Of a stretch of 64,000 bases of DNA, positions 39,027 to 49,566 are shown piece by piece. The position numbers and the translations under genes are program-made. The number at the start of each line of letters is the position of its first letter. Position 1 is the first letter of the stretch. The notes beneath the pieces were generated by a model that saw nothing but the letters and a program-made list of their open reading frames with translations, was not told the DNA's origin and did not search any database. The DNA is from Azorhizobium caulinodans ORS 571 (GTDB lineage Bacteria; Pseudomonadota; Alphaproteobacteria; Rhizobiales; Xanthobacteraceae): contig NC_009937.1 in the NCBI RefSeq assembly GCF_000010525.1, forward strand, positions 4,782,501 through 4,846,500, written 5' to 3'.

Positions 39027-39281
39027 GTGAAGAAGCGCCACCTGGCCACGCTTGAGCTGATCTTTTCGCATCCGGTGAGCGGCTCCGTCCGCTGGTCGGA
39101 TGTCGTGGCTCTGTTTCAAGCGCTGGGCGCCGAGGTGAGCGAGCGGGAAGGGTCGCGTGTGGGCGTGGTGCTGTTCGGCGAAGTGCGGGTGTTTCACCGT
39201 CCACACCCTTCGCCCAACACGGACAAGGGCGCCGTCGCCAGCATTCGCAAGTGGCTCGACGAACACGGAGTTCGGCCATGA
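39027..39281 (+). CDS. HicA-like type II toxin
   Basis: An 84-residue HicA-family protein (MKKRHLATLELIFSHPVSGSVRWSDVVALFQALG...). Known HicA toxins are small RNA-binding mRNA interferases with a dsRBD-like fold and a catalytic histidine; here the histidines cluster in FHRPHPSP. The sequence is divergent. It starts at GTG with no Shine-Dalgarno, very close to the predicted -10 box. The stop overlaps the antitoxin start (ATGA). The A+T-rich promoter stands out from its surroundings, which suggests acquisition by transfer. Confidence 0.8.
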   Translation: MKKRHLATLELIFSHPVSGSVRWSDVVALFQALGAEVSEREGSRVGVVLFGEVRVFHRPHPSPNTDKGAVASIRKWLDEHGVRP

Positions 39282-39619
39282 TGAACATCATCGAGATCGA
39301 CGGCGAAAAGGCCGTGGTGGCCTTCGATCCGGACATCCGGATGTTCCGGGGGGAGTTCGTCGGGTTGAACGGTGGGGCCGATTTCTACGCCGAGACCGTT
39401 GAGCAGTTGTACGAGGAGGGGCGCACGTCGCTCGCCGCTTTCCTCGCGCTCTGTGCCGAGAAGGGGATCGCGCCACGGCGTACCTTCTCGGGCCGCTTCA
39501 ACGTGCGGCTGGACCCTGCCGACCATGAGGCCGCCGTGGTGGCCGCCTCCGCTCAGGGAAAGAGCCTGAATGAGTGGGTTGCCGCCGCGATTCGTGACGC
39601 GGCGGACAATGCAGCCTGA
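39278..39619 (+). CDS. HicB-like antitoxin
   Basis: A 113-residue HicB-family protein. The N-terminal half is the partly degraded RNase H-like fold that blocks the toxin (MMNIIEIDGEKAVVAFDPDIRMFRGEFVGLNGGADFYAETVEQL), and the C-terminal half is a ribbon-helix-helix DNA-binding unit (SGRFNVRLDPADHEAAVVAASAQGKSLNEWVAAAIRDA). GGAG precedes the first of two adjacent ATG codons. It should bind the palindrome ahead of hicA and repress the pair. Confidence 0.87.
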   Translation: MMNIIEIDGEKAVVAFDPDIRMFRGEFVGLNGGADFYAETVEQLYEEGRTSLAAFLALCAEKGIAPRRTFSGRFNVRLDPADHEAAVVAASAQGKSLNEWVAAAIRDAADNAA

Positions 39620-39658
39620 AATGCTGGCGGGGCCGTGATGACCCGGCCCGCCGGAGCC

Positions 39659-39871
39659 TCAGCCCTTGATCTCGCTCTCGTCGAGGCGGCGGGCCTCGTC
39701 GGCCAGCATGATCGGGATGCCGTCGCGGATGGGATAGGCGAGACGGGCGGAGCGGGAAATCAGCTCCTGCCGGGCGCGGTCATAGTCCAGCGGGCCCTTG
39801 GTGACGGGGCAGACGAGAATCTCAAGGAGCTTCGGGTCGACATCCTGTCCGGGGCGCTGGGCTTGGGTCAT
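39659..39871 (-). CDS. Trm112 family protein (UPF0434)
   Basis: A 70-residue protein with the bacterial Trm112/YcaR core: [47 protein letters not shown]. Only one cysteine of the eukaryotic zinc site remains, which is normal for bacterial members. In eukaryotes and archaea Trm112 activates methyltransferases; bacterial function is not established. The ATG is the last one compatible with the family length. It faces hicB and is divergent from the EamA gene. Confidence 0.85.
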   Translation of the reverse strand: MTQAQRPGQDVDPKLLEILVCPVTKGPLDYDRARQELISRSARLAYPIRDGIPIMLADEARRLDESEIKG

Positions 39872-40072
39872 CACGCGGGTCCTCGTCTGGCGCGGCGCGG
39901 GTGCGTCGCGGGCGCACCATATCCAGCCGGGCCATGGCCTCCAAGGGCTTTTGGCGGGCGCGGCGGCGTCCTTCACTTTCCGCAATGGATCCCATAACCA
40001 CTTCTCGCTTTTGCCGCCGCCTGTCGGCGTGTAGGTCGTGGCGGCCGGGAGTTCGCCCGGCGGGTTCTCGCC

Positions 40073-40972
40073 ATGTCCTCGCGCGTCACGCTCGGTTTCC
40101 TGCTCGGCTTCATTGGCGTCGTGATCTTCGGCGCCACGGTGCCGGCGACGCGGCTGGCCCTGAACGGGCTCGATCCCTTCTTCATCACCTTCGGGCGGGC
40201 GGCGCTCGCGGGCCTCATGGCGGGCGCGCTGCTGCTGGTCCGCCGCCGCGTGCCCTGGCTCGGGCGGAAGGGGGCGTTCCGCGACCTGCTGCTGGTGGTC
40301 GCGAGCCTGATGTTCGGCTTCCCGCTGCTCATGGCCTTCGGCATGCAGACGGTGCCGGCGAGCCACGCGGGCGTGGTGCTGGGCCTCCTGCCCATCGCCA
40401 CCACCTTCGGCGCCATGGTGTTCTCCGGCGAGCGGCCGAGCCCGCTCTTCCTCGCCTTCAGCCTGCTGGGGGCCGGTCTCGTCGTGGTGTTCGCCGCCCG
40501 CAACGGCGGTATGGACCGTTTCGGTGCGGGCGATCTGCTGCTGCTGGGCTCGGTGGTGGCCTGCGGCATCGGCTATCCGGTGAGCGCGCGGCTCGCCCGC
40601 TTCATGCAGGGCTGGGAGGTGATCGCCTGGGCGCTGGTCATCGCGCTGCCCATCACGCTGCCGGCGGCGCTCCTCTTCCTGCCCCGCGAATTCGCGGCGG
40701 TGCCGACACCGGCCTGGCTGGGCTTCCTCTATGTGGCCGCCATGAGCCAGTTCATCGGCTTCTTCTTCTGGAACGCCGGGCTCGCCATGGGCGGCGTCGC
40801 CCGCGTGGCGCAGGTCCAGCTTCTCCAGACCTTCGTCACCATTGCCCTCGCCTGGCCCATCAATGGCGAGCCGCTGGACCTTGAGACGGTGATGTTCGCC
40901 GTCGCCGTGGTGGCCGTGGTCGTGCTCGGCCGCAAGGCCAAGGTCGGCGGCGCCCCGGCACCGGCCGAATAG
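40073..40972 (+). CDS. EamA/DMT family transporter
   Basis: A 299-residue, ten-helix drug/metabolite transporter with two EamA repeats (first from [26 protein letters not shown]; second from [24 protein letters not shown]). Both show the usual helix-end patterns, for instance [26 protein letters not shown]. Such proteins export amino acids or other metabolites; the substrate is unknown. The ribosome-binding site before the ATG is weak. Confidence 0.87.
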   Translation: MSSRVTLGFLLGFIGVVIFGATVPATRLALNGLDPFFITFGRAALAGLMAGALLLVRRRVPWLGRKGAFRDLLLVVASLMFGFPLLMAFGMQTVPASHAGVVLGLLPIATTFGAMVFSGERPSPLFLAFSLLGAGLVVVFAARNGGMDRFGAGDLLLLGSVVACGIGYPVSARLARFMQGWEVIAWALVIALPITLPAALLFLPREFAAVPTPAWLGFLYVAAMSQFIGFFFWNAGLAMGGVARVAQVQLLQTFVTIALAWPINGEPLDLETVMFAVAVVAVVVLGRKAKVGGAPAPAE

Positions 40973-41014
40973 GGAATGCCGGGTCGCGGATGGAACCGGA
41001 CCCGGCGTCGGCCT

Positions 41015-42523
41015 TCAGTCGTCGAGACCCAGCGAAGGGGCGGCGCGGCGCTCCAGCACGCCCCGGATGGCTTCCACCATCTCCTCTTCCTTCACCGAGA
41101 ACTGCGCCGGGCGGGCGGCGCGGTATTCGGCGTGGTCGGCGATATCGGCGGCGATGCGGGCGCCTTCCACCAGATCCTTGATCTGGACCTCGCCCGCGTC
41201 CTTCTCGTTGGAGCCCTGGATGATGACGGCCGGCGCATTGCGCTTGTCGGCATACTTCATCTGCGCCTTCATGCCCGAGCCGCCGAGATACATTTCGGCG
41301 CGGATGCCGTTGGCGCGCAGCTTCGCCACCATGGCCATGTAATCGGCGGCGCGGTCGCGATCCATCACCAGCACCACCACGGGGCCGATCTCGGCCAGCG
41401 TCTCCATCTTGCCGAGGTGGGCCAGCGCGTGCAGCAGGCGGGAGACGCCGATGGAGAAGCCGGTGGCCGGCACCGGCTCGCCCCGGAAGCGCGCCACGAG
41501 GCCATCATAGCGCCCGCCACCCGCCACCGAGCCGAAGCGCACGGGGCGGCCCTTCTCGTCCTTCACCTCGAAGGTGAGTTCGGCCTCATAGACGGGGCCG
41601 GTGTAATATTCGAGGCCGCGCACGACAGAGGGGTCGATGACGATGCGGCCGTCGTCATAGCCGGCGGCGGCGACCAGGGCCGCGATCTCGCGCAGCTCCG
41701 CAAGGCCCGCTTTGCCGGCCTCGCTCTCGCCCACCACGGCGTCGAGCTTCGCCAGGCCCGCCGTGCCCGTGCCGGCCTCCACGAAGGCGATCACCCGGTC
41801 GATGGCGGCGCTCTCCAGCCCCGCACCCTTGGTGAAGTCGCCGCTCTTGGCTTCCGGATTCTCCCAGCGGCCAGCGCCGAGCAGGTCGCGCACGCCGGCA
41901 GGGCCGATCTTGTCCAGCTTGTCGATAGCGCGCAGCACGGTGAGGCGGCGGCCGGCATTCTCAGCGCCGCCGAGGCCGATGGCCTCCAGCACGCCGTCGA
42001 GCACCTTGCGGTTGTTGATCTTGATGACGTAGTCGCCGCGCGCAATGCCCACCGCATCCAGCGTATCGGCGGCCATCATGCAGATCTCCGCATCCGCCGC
42101 CACCGACGGGGCGCCCACCGTGTCGGCGTCGAACTGCATGAACTGGCGGAAGCGGCCGGGGCCGGGCTTCTCGTTCCGGAACACATAGCCGTTGCGATAG
42201 GAGCGATAGGGCTTGGGCAGCGCGTCGAAATGCTCGGCCACATAGCGGGCCAGCGGGGCGGTCAGGTCATAGCGCAGCGACAGCCACTGGTCGTCATCGT
42301 CCTGGAAGGAGAAGACGCCCTCGTTCGGCCGGTCCTGATCGGGCAGGAACTTGCCCAGCGCGTCCGTATATTCGATGGCGGGCGTCTCCAGCGCCTCGAA
42401 GCCATAGAGCTCATAGACGGCGCGGATCTTCTCCAGCATGGCGCGGGTGGCGACGAGTTCCGCCCCCGTGCGATCCACGAGACCGCGCGGCAGGCGCGCC
42501 TTCGGCTTGGTGTCGGTGGCCAT
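41015..42523 (-). CDS. hisS: Histidyl-tRNA synthetase
   Basis: A 502-residue class II synthetase. Motif 2 is [27 protein letters not shown]; the histidine-binding segment is [13 protein letters not shown]; motif 3 is around [15 protein letters not shown]-terminal anticodon-binding domain follows ([22 protein letters not shown]...). Length and sequence match the alphaproteobacterial HisRS type, in which tRNA-His recognition is known to differ from other bacteria (loss of the G-1 requirement). It lies alone; the EamA gene converges on it. Confidence 0.95.
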   Translation of the reverse strand: MATDTKPKARLPRGLVDRTGAELVATRAMLEKIRAVYELYGFEALETPAIEYTDALGKFLPDQDRPNEGVFSFQDDDDQWLSLRYDLTAPLARYVAEHFDALPKPYRSYRNGYVFRNEKPGPGRFRQFMQFDADTVGAPSVAADAEICMMAADTLDAVGIARGDYVIKINNRKVLDGVLEAIGLGGAENAGRRLTVLRAIDKLDKIGPAGVRDLLGAGRWENPEAKSGDFTKGAGLESAAIDRVIAFVEAGTGTAGLAKLDAVVGESEAGKAGLAELREIAALVAAAGYDDGRIVIDPSVVRGLEYYTGPVYEAELTFEVKDEKGRPVRFGSVAGGGRYDGLVARFRGEPVPATGFSIGVSRLLHALAHLGKMETLAEIGPVVVLVMDRDRAADYMAMVAKLRANGIRAEMYLGGSGMKAQMKYADKRNAPAVIIQGSNEKDAGEVQIKDLVEGARIAADIADHAEYRAARPAQFSVKEEEMVEAIRGVLERRAAPSLGLDD

Positions 42524-42579
42524 GGGAAAAGCCTGTTCTTCTTGAAATCTGAAGGGGTCTCGCGACCGTTAGGGGCCTC

Positions 42580-43395
42580 TTAGAGGAGCCTCGGCTGGGT
42601 CGCAAGTTTGGGGGACGGTGCGCCGTCCGCCAGATGGATGGCATCGCCCGGCGCGATGCGCCCGCCGGTGAGCACCTTGGCATAGATGCCGCAGTCGGTA
42701 TGGCCATAGGCCTTGACGAGGCCCTTCACCACGTTGAGGTCGCGGGCCGCCGTGTCCGGATTGACGCTGGTGGCGGCGCAGCGCTCCGTGCGCTTGAGCA
42801 CCTGGAGCCGCACGTCCGGGCCGATAGCGATGACGCGGCCGACCATGTCGAGTTCCGCCCCCGCCTCCCAGCCGTCGAGAATGAGGTTCATGCGGAAGCG
42901 GCGCGGGTCCACCTCCGCGCCCATGCGCTTGGAGAGATCGCGCACGGTGGCGAGGTTCAGCAGGGAGACGAACCCGGCCCTGAGCGAATCCGTGAAGCGG
43001 TGGCCGGCGGGCGAGGTCAGCACCCGCAGCGGCCCGCGCGCATCGCGCCCCATGTAAGCGGTGAAGAAGGCTTCGATGGCGGCCCGGCCCTCAACCGTCG
43101 AGAGGTCGCCGGATGCGCGCACCGCGCCGTCCTGCGAGACGGTGAGCGTCGAGGTCGCTTCATCATAGCGGGTGTCGAGGGCAGCCAGCGCTTCGTCGCG
43201 CATCAGCACGAGAAAGGCGGTCTTCTGCTTGTATTCGGGGGTCGCGGGATCGAAGCCGCTCGGCCCGTTCTCGACGGCATGGACCCGGTCGCCGGGAAAC
43301 CACGTGCCGGCCTCCAGCGCGACGCTCTCCAGCGCCTCGTGGGAGAGCCCCTTCACGGGATAGCGGTGGATGGCGACAAGCTGGGCGGAAGCCAT
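42580..43395 (-). CDS. MOSC domain protein
   Basis: A 271-residue protein with an N-terminal MOSC_N barrel (AIHRYPVKGLSHEALESVALEAGTWFPGDRVHAV) and a C-terminal MOSC domain. The conserved cysteine lies in VLKRTERCAATSVNPDTA and a second segment is YGHTDCGIYAKVLTGGRIAPGDAI. MOSC proteins bind the molybdenum cofactor or transfer sulphur; members of this type reduce N-hydroxylated compounds (mARC/YcbX-like). GAGAGGACC precedes the ATG. Divergent from the thioesterase gene. Confidence 0.88.
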   Translation of the reverse strand: MASAQLVAIHRYPVKGLSHEALESVALEAGTWFPGDRVHAVENGPSGFDPATPEYKQKTAFLVLMRDEALAALDTRYDEATSTLTVSQDGAVRASGDLSTVEGRAAIEAFFTAYMGRDARGPLRVLTSPAGHRFTDSLRAGFVSLLNLATVRDLSKRMGAEVDPRRFRMNLILDGWEAGAELDMVGRVIAIGPDVRLQVLKRTERCAATSVNPDTAARDLNVVKGLVKAYGHTDCGIYAKVLTGGRIAPGDAIHLADGAPSPKLATQPRLL

Positions 43396-43523
43396 GGGCG
43401 CGGTCCTCTCGGCAGAGTTGGCCGTGGGTCGCACCGCCGCGGCGCGCGGTCAAGCCGGGACGGCGCAGTTCCGCCATGCGCCCGGCCGCCTATGATGGCG
43501 GCAAGAACAACGGAGGACCGCCC

Positions 43524-43982
43524 ATGACAACCGCCGCTCCCACCGTGCGCGATCCTGCCTTCGAGGCACGGGTGCGCGAGAGCTTCGCCCGCCAGCCCTT
43601 CATGGCCACCATGGGAGCCTGCCTCGGCACGGTCGCCCCGGGCCGGGTGGAGGTGGTGCTGCCCTACGCGGAAGGCGTGACGCAGCAGCTCGGCTATTTC
43701 CACGGCGGGGCCATCGGTGCCATCGCCGATACGGCGGGCGGCTATGCGGCCTTCACGCTCTTTCCGGCGGGCTCCACCGTGCTGACGGTGGAGTACAAGA
43801 TCAACATCATGGCGCCCGGAAAGGGCGAGCGCCTGGTGGCGGTGGGCGAAGTCGTCCGCTCGGGCCGCACCCTCACCATCGTGCGGGTGGACGTCCATGC
43901 GGAGACCGCCGGCGCCCGCACCCACTGCGCCACCGCCACGCAGACGCTGATGTGCCTTGAGGGGCGCAGCGACAGCCGCTGA
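43524..43982 (+). CDS. PaaI-type hotdog thioesterase
   Basis: A 152-residue single-hotdog protein. The catalytic helix region is QLGYFHGGAIGAIADTAGGYAAF, where HGG and the Asp in ADTAGG are typical of PaaI/YdiI-like acyl-CoA thioesterases. STVLTVEYKINIMAPGKGERL is the second strand pair. The ATG follows GGAGG; an earlier ATG at 43476 lacks a site. The exact acyl-CoA substrate is unknown. Confidence 0.87.
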   Translation: MTTAAPTVRDPAFEARVRESFARQPFMATMGACLGTVAPGRVEVVLPYAEGVTQQLGYFHGGAIGAIADTAGGYAAFTLFPAGSTVLTVEYKINIMAPGKGERLVAVGEVVRSGRTLTIVRVDVHAETAGARTHCATATQTLMCLEGRSDSR

Positions 43983-44105
43983 GGCGCCATGGACCGGCGA
44001 CAGGCAAGCCAGGGACAAGGGTGTCCGCCCTAGATTGCGCCGACCGAATGCCGGGATGGTGGCACCGCGCTTCGGCCTCACACGGCATGATCCAGGGAGG
44101 AGCCG

Positions 44106-44966
44106 ATGCCGAGCGCTCCCCATTCCCCTTTCGCCCTCCGGCGGCGCGTGCGCCGCTTCGGCACCCTGCCGTGGTGTGCCGGCCTTGCTCTCGTCAGCAT
44201 TCTGACCGCGAGCCCGGTGCTGGCGCAGGACATCACCTTCACCGCCACCGGAGCGCCGCAGCCTTATACCATCGCCAATGTCCAGCCGGACGTGCGGGGC
44301 CTCGCGCCCGGCATGGGCGAGGCCGAGGCGCGGGCGGCGCTGGCCAAGGCCTATCCTGCCTCCCGCATCGAGGCGACGAAGGCGACCATCACCTATCTGA
44401 GCGACGGGGTGGCCTTCCGCTCCCGTCCGGTGCTCACCCAGATGACCGCTCAGGCCTCGGGCCCGGGCACGCAGGAGGAGGTGACCCTGAGCTTCGGCCT
44501 GCCGACCACCGGAAGCCCGCTGCTCGGCATCCAGCGCCGGGTGGATTTCGGCAGTTCGGCCGCCGCACCGCAGGTGGCGCCCCTCGTCGGCCAGCTCATC
44601 GAGAAATACGGCCCGCCCTCGTTTCGCAGGGGCGAGGAGGCGGCACCCGTCCAGTCGCTCATCTGGGTGTTCGGGACCGGCAAGGTGCAGCCCTGCGGCA
44701 CCAAGGCGCCGTGTCCGGCGGTCTCCGCCACCTTCGCCATCGGCCGGCTCGACAGCTATCGCGCGGCGGTGGAGGAGAAGCAGGACCTGCTCATTCAGGT
44801 GGACCTGATCGTGCAGGCCGGGGGACGGGTCCGCAGCTTCAAGACCACGCTCGCGGACAATCGCGGCGCCGTGGCGAGCTATGAGGCGGCCCAGAGCCAG
44901 ATCGTCGCGGCAGTGGACGCCCGCGCCGCGCGACAGGGCACGGCACCGGAGACGCCGAAGTTCTGA
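44106..44966 (+). CDS. Exported protein of unknown function
   Basis: I do not recognise this 286-residue protein. A basic start and the stretch LPWCAGLALVSILTASPVLAQ form a signal peptide, so it is likely periplasmic. The mature part begins with a repeated-looking strand region (FTATGAPQPYTIANVQPDVRGLAPGMGEAEARAALAKAY), which resembles the M-G-x-x-x-x-E variants of substrate-binding or BamE-like folds only loosely. A pair of cysteines lies in VQPCGTKAPCPAVS. The C-terminal third is helical. GGGAGGAGCC gives a strong ribosome-binding site. sfsA follows 66 bases later. Confidence 0.7.
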   Translation: MPSAPHSPFALRRRVRRFGTLPWCAGLALVSILTASPVLAQDITFTATGAPQPYTIANVQPDVRGLAPGMGEAEARAALAKAYPASRIEATKATITYLSDGVAFRSRPVLTQMTAQASGPGTQEEVTLSFGLPTTGSPLLGIQRRVDFGSSAAAPQVAPLVGQLIEKYGPPSFRRGEEAAPVQSLIWVFGTGKVQPCGTKAPCPAVSATFAIGRLDSYRAAVEEKQDLLIQVDLIVQAGGRVRSFKTTLADNRGAVASYEAAQSQIVAAVDARAARQGTAPETPKF

Positions 44967-45032
44967 TCGGTCTCGACAGGTCCGTTCCGAGGTGCTCCAA
45001 GGGCGGCCTCTCCCTGTGTCCACCGGTCCCAC

Positions 45033-45746
45033 ATGCGCTTTCCCGTTCCCCTCGTGCCTGCCCGCCTCGTGCGCCGCTACAAGCGCTTTCTCGCCGATGC
45101 GGTGCTGGAGGACGGCACGGAACTGACCGCTCATGTGGCCAATTCCGGCGCCATGCTGGGCCTCATGGCCCCCGGCGCCCGCGTCTGGCTCGCCCCAAAG
45201 AGCGGCAAGACCGCCAAGCTGCCCTATGGCTGGGAACTGGTGGAGGCCGATCTCGGCGCCGGCCCGGAGCTGGTGGGCGTCAACACCATGCATCCCAACG
45301 TGCTAGTCGCCGAGGCCATCGCGGCGGGCAAGGTGCCGGAGCTCGCCGGCTATGCCCGCATGCGGCGCGAGGTGAAATATGGCGTCAACAGCCGCATCGA
45401 CATCCTGCTGGAAGACGATGACCGGCCGCCCTGCTTCGTCGAGGTGAAGAATGTCCACCTCATGCGGGCACCGGGCCATGCGGAATTTCCCGACTGCGCC
45501 ACCGCGCGCGGCGCCAAGCATCTGGCGGAACTGGCCGCCGAGGTGAAAGCCGGTCACAGGGCGGTGATGGTCTATCTCAGCCAGATCGCCTCGGCCCGCG
45601 ACATCCGCCTCGCCCGCGATCTCGATCCCGCCTATGGCCGCGCCTTCGATCTCGCCCGCACGGCGGGGGTCGAAGCCATCGGCCTCGTCTGCCGCATCGA
45701 CGCGCAGGGCATCGAGGTGACCGGCACCATCCCCATGCTGGGGTGA
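45033..45746 (+). CDS. sfsA: SfsA family protein (sugar fermentation stimulation homologue)
   Basis: A 237-residue SfsA protein. The N-terminal OB-like part has [30 protein letters not shown], and the C-terminal nuclease-like domain has SRIDILLED...[12 protein letters not shown] (the D-x-n-E-x-K motif) and [13 protein letters not shown]. The fold is nuclease-like; the cellular role is unresolved. In alphaproteobacteria it often stands near map and radC, but here it stands alone. Confidence 0.93.
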   Translation: MRFPVPLVPARLVRRYKRFLADAVLEDGTELTAHVANSGAMLGLMAPGARVWLAPKSGKTAKLPYGWELVEADLGAGPELVGVNTMHPNVLVAEAIAAGKVPELAGYARMRREVKYGVNSRIDILLEDDDRPPCFVEVKNVHLMRAPGHAEFPDCATARGAKHLAELAAEVKAGHRAVMVYLSQIASARDIRLARDLDPAYGRAFDLARTAGVEAIGLVCRIDAQGIEVTGTIPMLG

Positions 45747-45966
45747 GGCCCGGTCCGGGTGGCCCGCCGGATTCCGCCCTTTCCCGCGCGCGGCCTGCCT
45801 GCTAGAAGCCCGCCATGGCTTTTCTGATGCCCTTTGGGACCGCAACCTTTGTCGCGATAGCGCGAATTAGTCGCCCGGCGCCCTGCCGCCGCGCCTGAGC
45901 GCGCGCGGGGTCTGCCGGGCTGTGACGCATGCGACCGAAACGATCCCCATTCCGAGCCCGATCCAA

Positions 45967-48900
45967 ATGACCGACAAGACGCCGTCCGACGCCGTGGACT
46001 ATTCGCAGACCCTGTTCCTGCCGCAGACCGACTTCCCCATGCGGGCCGGCCTGCCGAAGAAGGAGCCGGAACTGCTGGAGCGCTGGGCCCGCCTCGACCT
46101 CTACCAGCGCCTGCGCGAGGTGGGCCGTGGCCGTCCGCGCTTCGTGCTGCACGACGGCCCGCCCTATGCCAACGGCAACATCCACATCGGCCACGCGCTG
46201 AACAAGATCCTCAAGGACGTGGTCACGCGCTCCCAGCAGATGCTGGGCTATGACAGCAATTACGTGCCCGGCTGGGACTGCCACGGCCTGCCCATCGAGT
46301 GGAAGATCGAGGAAGAGAACTACCGCAAGAAGGGCAAGGCCAAGCCGGACCTCAGCGACAGCGCGGCCATGATTGCCTTCCGCCAGGAATGCCGGGCCTA
46401 TGCCGAGCACTGGCTGGACGCGCAGCGCACCGAGTTCAAGCGCCTCGGCGTCGAGGGCGACTGGGACCACCCCTACGCCACCATGAGCTTTGCGGCCGAA
46501 GCGCAGATCTCCCGCGAGATCATGAAGTTCGCCGCCAACGGCCTGCTCTATCGCGGCTCCAAGCCCGTCATGTGGTCGGTGGTCGAGAAGACCGCGCTGG
46601 CCGAGGCCGAGGTGGAGTATCACGACCACACCAGCGACACGGTGTGGGTGAAGTTCCCGGTTCAGGGTGGCGAACTCTCCGCCGTCAGCATCGTCATCTG
46701 GACCACCACCCCGTGGACCATCCCCGGCAACCGGGCCATCTCCTTCTCGTCCAAGATCGCCTATGGCCTTTACGAGGTCACGGAGGCGGCTGCGGACAAC
46801 TGGGCCAAGGTGGGCGACAAGCTGATCCTCGCCGACAAGCTGGCCGAGGAAGTCTTCAAGTCCGCCCGCGTCGCAGCTTTCAAGCGTCTTGACGCTGTGC
46901 CGGCTGAGGTACTCGCGGGCCTCACCACCGCCCATCCCCTCGCGAACCTCGATCTCGGTGGTTACGACTTCCAAGTCCCCATGCTTGACGGGGACCATGT
47001 CACCGACGACGCGGGCACGGGCTTCGTCCACACCGCGCCGGGCCACGGCCGCGAGGACTTCGAGATCTGGACGCAGAACCGCCGCTGGCTGGAAGAGCGG
47101 GGCATCAACCCGGCCATCCCTTATACGGTGGATGAGGACAGCCTCTACACGGTCCAGGCGCCCGGCTTCGAAGGCAAGCGCGTCATCACCGAGAAGGGCG
47201 AGAAGGGCGACGCCAACCAGGCGGTCATCGATGCGCTCGTCGCCGCCGGCAACCTGCTCGCGCGCGGCCGCCTGAAGCACCAGTATCCGCACTCCTGGCG
47301 CTCCAAGAAGCCGGTCATCTTCCGCAATACGCCGCAATGGTTCATCGCCATGGACCAGGACATCCGGCAGGCGGACGGCAAGGCCGCGCCGCGCCCGGCG
47401 ACCCTGCCCGGCAACGAGCCGGACACCCTGCGCGCCCGCGCGCTCGCCGGCATCAAGACCGTCGAGTGGGTGCCCGAGAGCGGCGAGAACCGCATCACCG
47501 GCATGATCGCCAACCGCCCGGACTGGGTGGTTTCGCGCCAGCGCGCCTGGGGCGTGCCGATCACCGTCTTCGTCCGCCCGCTGAACGATGGCTCGGTGGA
47601 GATCCTGCGCGACGAGGCGGTGAACGCCCGCATCGCGCAGGCCTTCGAGGCCGAGGGCGCCGACGCCTGGTACAAGGAGGGCGCCCGCGCCCGCTTCCTC
47701 GGAGAGCATGCGTCCGGGGACTGGGTGAAGGTGGACGACGTCCTCGACGTCTGGTTCGACAGTGGCTCCACCCATACTTTCACGCTGGAAGTGCGGCCCG
47801 ACCTCAAGGCCGACCGGCCGCCGAACGGGCCGGACCGGGTGATGTATCTGGAAGGCTCGGACCAGCACCGCGGCTGGTTCCATTCCTCCCTGCTGGAGAG
47901 CTGCGGCACCCGCGGCCGTCCGCCCTATGACGCCGTGCTCACCCACGGCTTCGTGCTGGACGAGGACGGGCGCAAGATGTCCAAGTCGCTGGGCAACGTG
48001 GTCGCCCCGCAGACGGTCATCAAGGATTCCGGCGCCGACATCCTGCGCCTGTGGGTCTGCGCCTCGGACTATTCCGACGACCTGCGCATCGGCCCGGAAA
48101 TCCTCAAGACCACCGCCGACACCTATCGCAAGCTGCGCAACACCATCCGCTGGCTGCTCGGCTCGCTGCACCATTACCAGCCGTCCGAGCGCGTGGCCGT
48201 CGCCGACATGCCGGCGCTGGAAAAGCTCATCCTGCACCGCCTGTGGGAGCTGGATGGCCAGATCCGCGAGGCTTATGTCGCCTTCGACTACAAGCGGGTG
48301 AACGCGCTCCTGACCAACTTCATGACGACGGAGCTCTCCGCCTTCTATTTCGACGTCCGCAAGGACGCGCTCTATTGCGATCCGCTGTCGTCGCTGACGC
48401 GCCGGGCCTGCCTCACCGTGCTGGACGAGGTGTTCAACCGCCTCGTCACCTGGCTCGCGCCCATCCTGCCCTTCACCTGCGAGGAAGCCTTCCTCGCCCG
48501 CACCGGCTCGCAGGATGGCTCGGTGCATCTCCTCACCTTCCCGGAGACGCCGGAGAGCTGGCGCGACGGGGCGCTGGCGGAGCAGTGGCGCAAGATCCGG
48601 CTCGTCCGCCGCGTCGTGCTCGGTGCGCTGGAAGTGGAGCGCGCAGCCAAGCGCATCGGCTCCTCGCTCGAGGCCGCCCCGGTCATCCATGTGACCGATG
48701 CGGAACTGGCGGCTGCCCTTGAGGGCGTGGACCTCGCCGAAGTGTGCATCACCTCCGATGCCAGCCTCCTCACCAGCGAGGCCCCGGCGGACGCCTTCCG
48801 CCTCGATGAGGTGCCGGGCGTTGCGGTGGTCTTCGCCCGGGCCGAGGGCCGCAAGTGCGCCCGCTCGTGGAAGGTCTCGCCCGAGGTCGGCAGCGATCCC

Positions 48901-48972
48901 GAGTATCCCGATGTCACCCCCCGCGACGCGCAGGCGCTGCGGGAGCTGAAGGCCCGCGCGGCGGCGGAGTGA
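45967..48972 (+). CDS. ileS: Isoleucyl-tRNA synthetase
   Basis: A class I synthetase of about 1001 residues. The HIGH motif lies in [15 protein letters not shown] and KMSKS in [10 protein letters not shown]. Between them is the CP1 editing domain ([32 protein letters not shown]). An anticodon-binding domain follows ([13 protein letters not shown]...). The C-terminus is short, with CARSWK where some IleRS have a full zinc knuckle. The ATG at 45967 is chosen; an in-frame GTG at 45922 would add 15 residues. lspA follows after 5 bases. Confidence 0.97.
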   Translation: MTDKTPSDAVDYSQTLFLPQTDFPMRAGLPKKEPELLERWARLDLYQRLREVGRGRPRFVLHDGPPYANGNIHIGHALNKILKDVVTRSQQMLGYDSNYVPGWDCHGLPIEWKIEEENYRKKGKAKPDLSDSAAMIAFRQECRAYAEHWLDAQRTEFKRLGVEGDWDHPYATMSFAAEAQISREIMKFAANGLLYRGSKPVMWSVVEKTALAEAEVEYHDHTSDTVWVKFPVQGGELSAVSIVIWTTTPWTIPGNRAISFSSKIAYGLYEVTEAAADNWAKVGDKLILADKLAEEVFKSARVAAFKRLDAVPAEVLAGLTTAHPLANLDLGGYDFQVPMLDGDHVTDDAGTGFVHTAPGHGREDFEIWTQNRRWLEERGINPAIPYTVDEDSLYTVQAPGFEGKRVITEKGEKGDANQAVIDALVAAGNLLARGRLKHQYPHSWRSKKPVIFRNTPQWFIAMDQDIRQADGKAAPRPATLPGNEPDTLRARALAGIKTVEWVPESGENRITGMIANRPDWVVSRQRAWGVPITVFVRPLNDGSVEILRDEAVNARIAQAFEAEGADAWYKEGARARFLGEHASGDWVKVDDVLDVWFDSGSTHTFTLEVRPDLKADRPPNGPDRVMYLEGSDQHRGWFHSSLLESCGTRGRPPYDAVLTHGFVLDEDGRKMSKSLGNVVAPQTVIKDSGADILRLWVCASDYSDDLRIGPEILKTTADTYRKLRNTIRWLLGSLHHYQPSERVAVADMPALEKLILHRLWELDGQIREAYVAFDYKRVNALLTNFMTTELSAFYFDVRKDALYCDPLSSLTRRACLTVLDEVFNRLVTWLAPILPFTCEEAFLARTGSQDGSVHLLTFPETPESWRDGALAEQWRKIRLVRRVVLGALEVERAAKRIGSSLEAAPVIHVTDAELAAALEGVDLAEVCITSDASLLTSEAPADAFRLDEVPGVAVVFARAEGRKCARSWKVSPEVGSDPEYPDVTPRDAQALRELKARAAAE

Positions 48973-48977
48973 GGCGC

Positions 48978-49484
48978 ATGTCCCCCATCCGGCTCGGCCT
49001 CCTTACGGCACTGCTCGCTCTGGTCCTCGATCAGGCGAGCAAGACCGCCGTTCTGAGCTGGTCGGCCAGTTGGGGCGAGCCGCTGAAGGTCATCACCCCC
49101 TTCATGGACTTCGTGGCGATCTGGAACACCGGCATCAGCTACGGCCTCTTTCCGCAAGGTGAGACCGGGCGCTGGGTGCTGGTGGCGGTCAAGATCGCCG
49201 CCGCCATCGGCTTTGCGGTGTGGCTCGCCCGCACCCCCCGCCGGCTGGAAGCCTTCGGCCTCGGCCTGCTCATCGGCGGGGCGCTCGGCAATGCGGTGGA
49301 CCGGGTGGTCTATGGCGGGGTGTTCGACTTCATCTCCCTGCACGCCGGCGACTTCCGCTGGTACGTCTTCAACGTGGCCGACATTGCCGTCGTTGTGGGC
49401 GTCGTCATCCTTCTTTATGATGCGCTCTTCGCCCGCGCCTCAAATTCGCCGCCCTCGGAGGGCAGCCCTAAAGGCAACCTCTGA
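48978..49484 (+). CDS. lspA: Lipoprotein signal peptidase
   Basis: A 168-residue signal peptidase II with four membrane helices. The catalytic aspartates are in GNAVDRVVYGGVFDF and FNVADIAVVVGV; FVAIWNTGISYGLF is the other conserved box. It cleaves prolipoproteins after lipid attachment in the inner membrane. The hydrophilic tail (NSPPSEGSPKGNL) is longer than usual. Co-transcribed with ileS, as in many proteobacteria. Confidence 0.96.
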   Translation: MSPIRLGLLTALLALVLDQASKTAVLSWSASWGEPLKVITPFMDFVAIWNTGISYGLFPQGETGRWVLVAVKIAAAIGFAVWLARTPRRLEAFGLGLLIGGALGNAVDRVVYGGVFDFISLHAGDFRWYVFNVADIAVVVGVVILLYDALFARASNSPPSEGSPKGNL

Positions 49485-49566
49485 TCTGTCCCGACCAAAC
49501 GTCAACTGACGTTGCGTGAGCGGATGAAGGAGAGAGCGGTTGGACCGGAAACACGGGAAAGGACCC

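Noticed and set aside
45747-45966. Possible T-box or other leader ahead of ileS
   Set aside because: No T-box motif, terminator or anti-terminator could be seen, and T-boxes are not expected in this group.
45802-48690. 962-codon open frame opposite ileS
   Set aside because: Antisense shadow of a clear IleRS; no start signals or recognisable domains.
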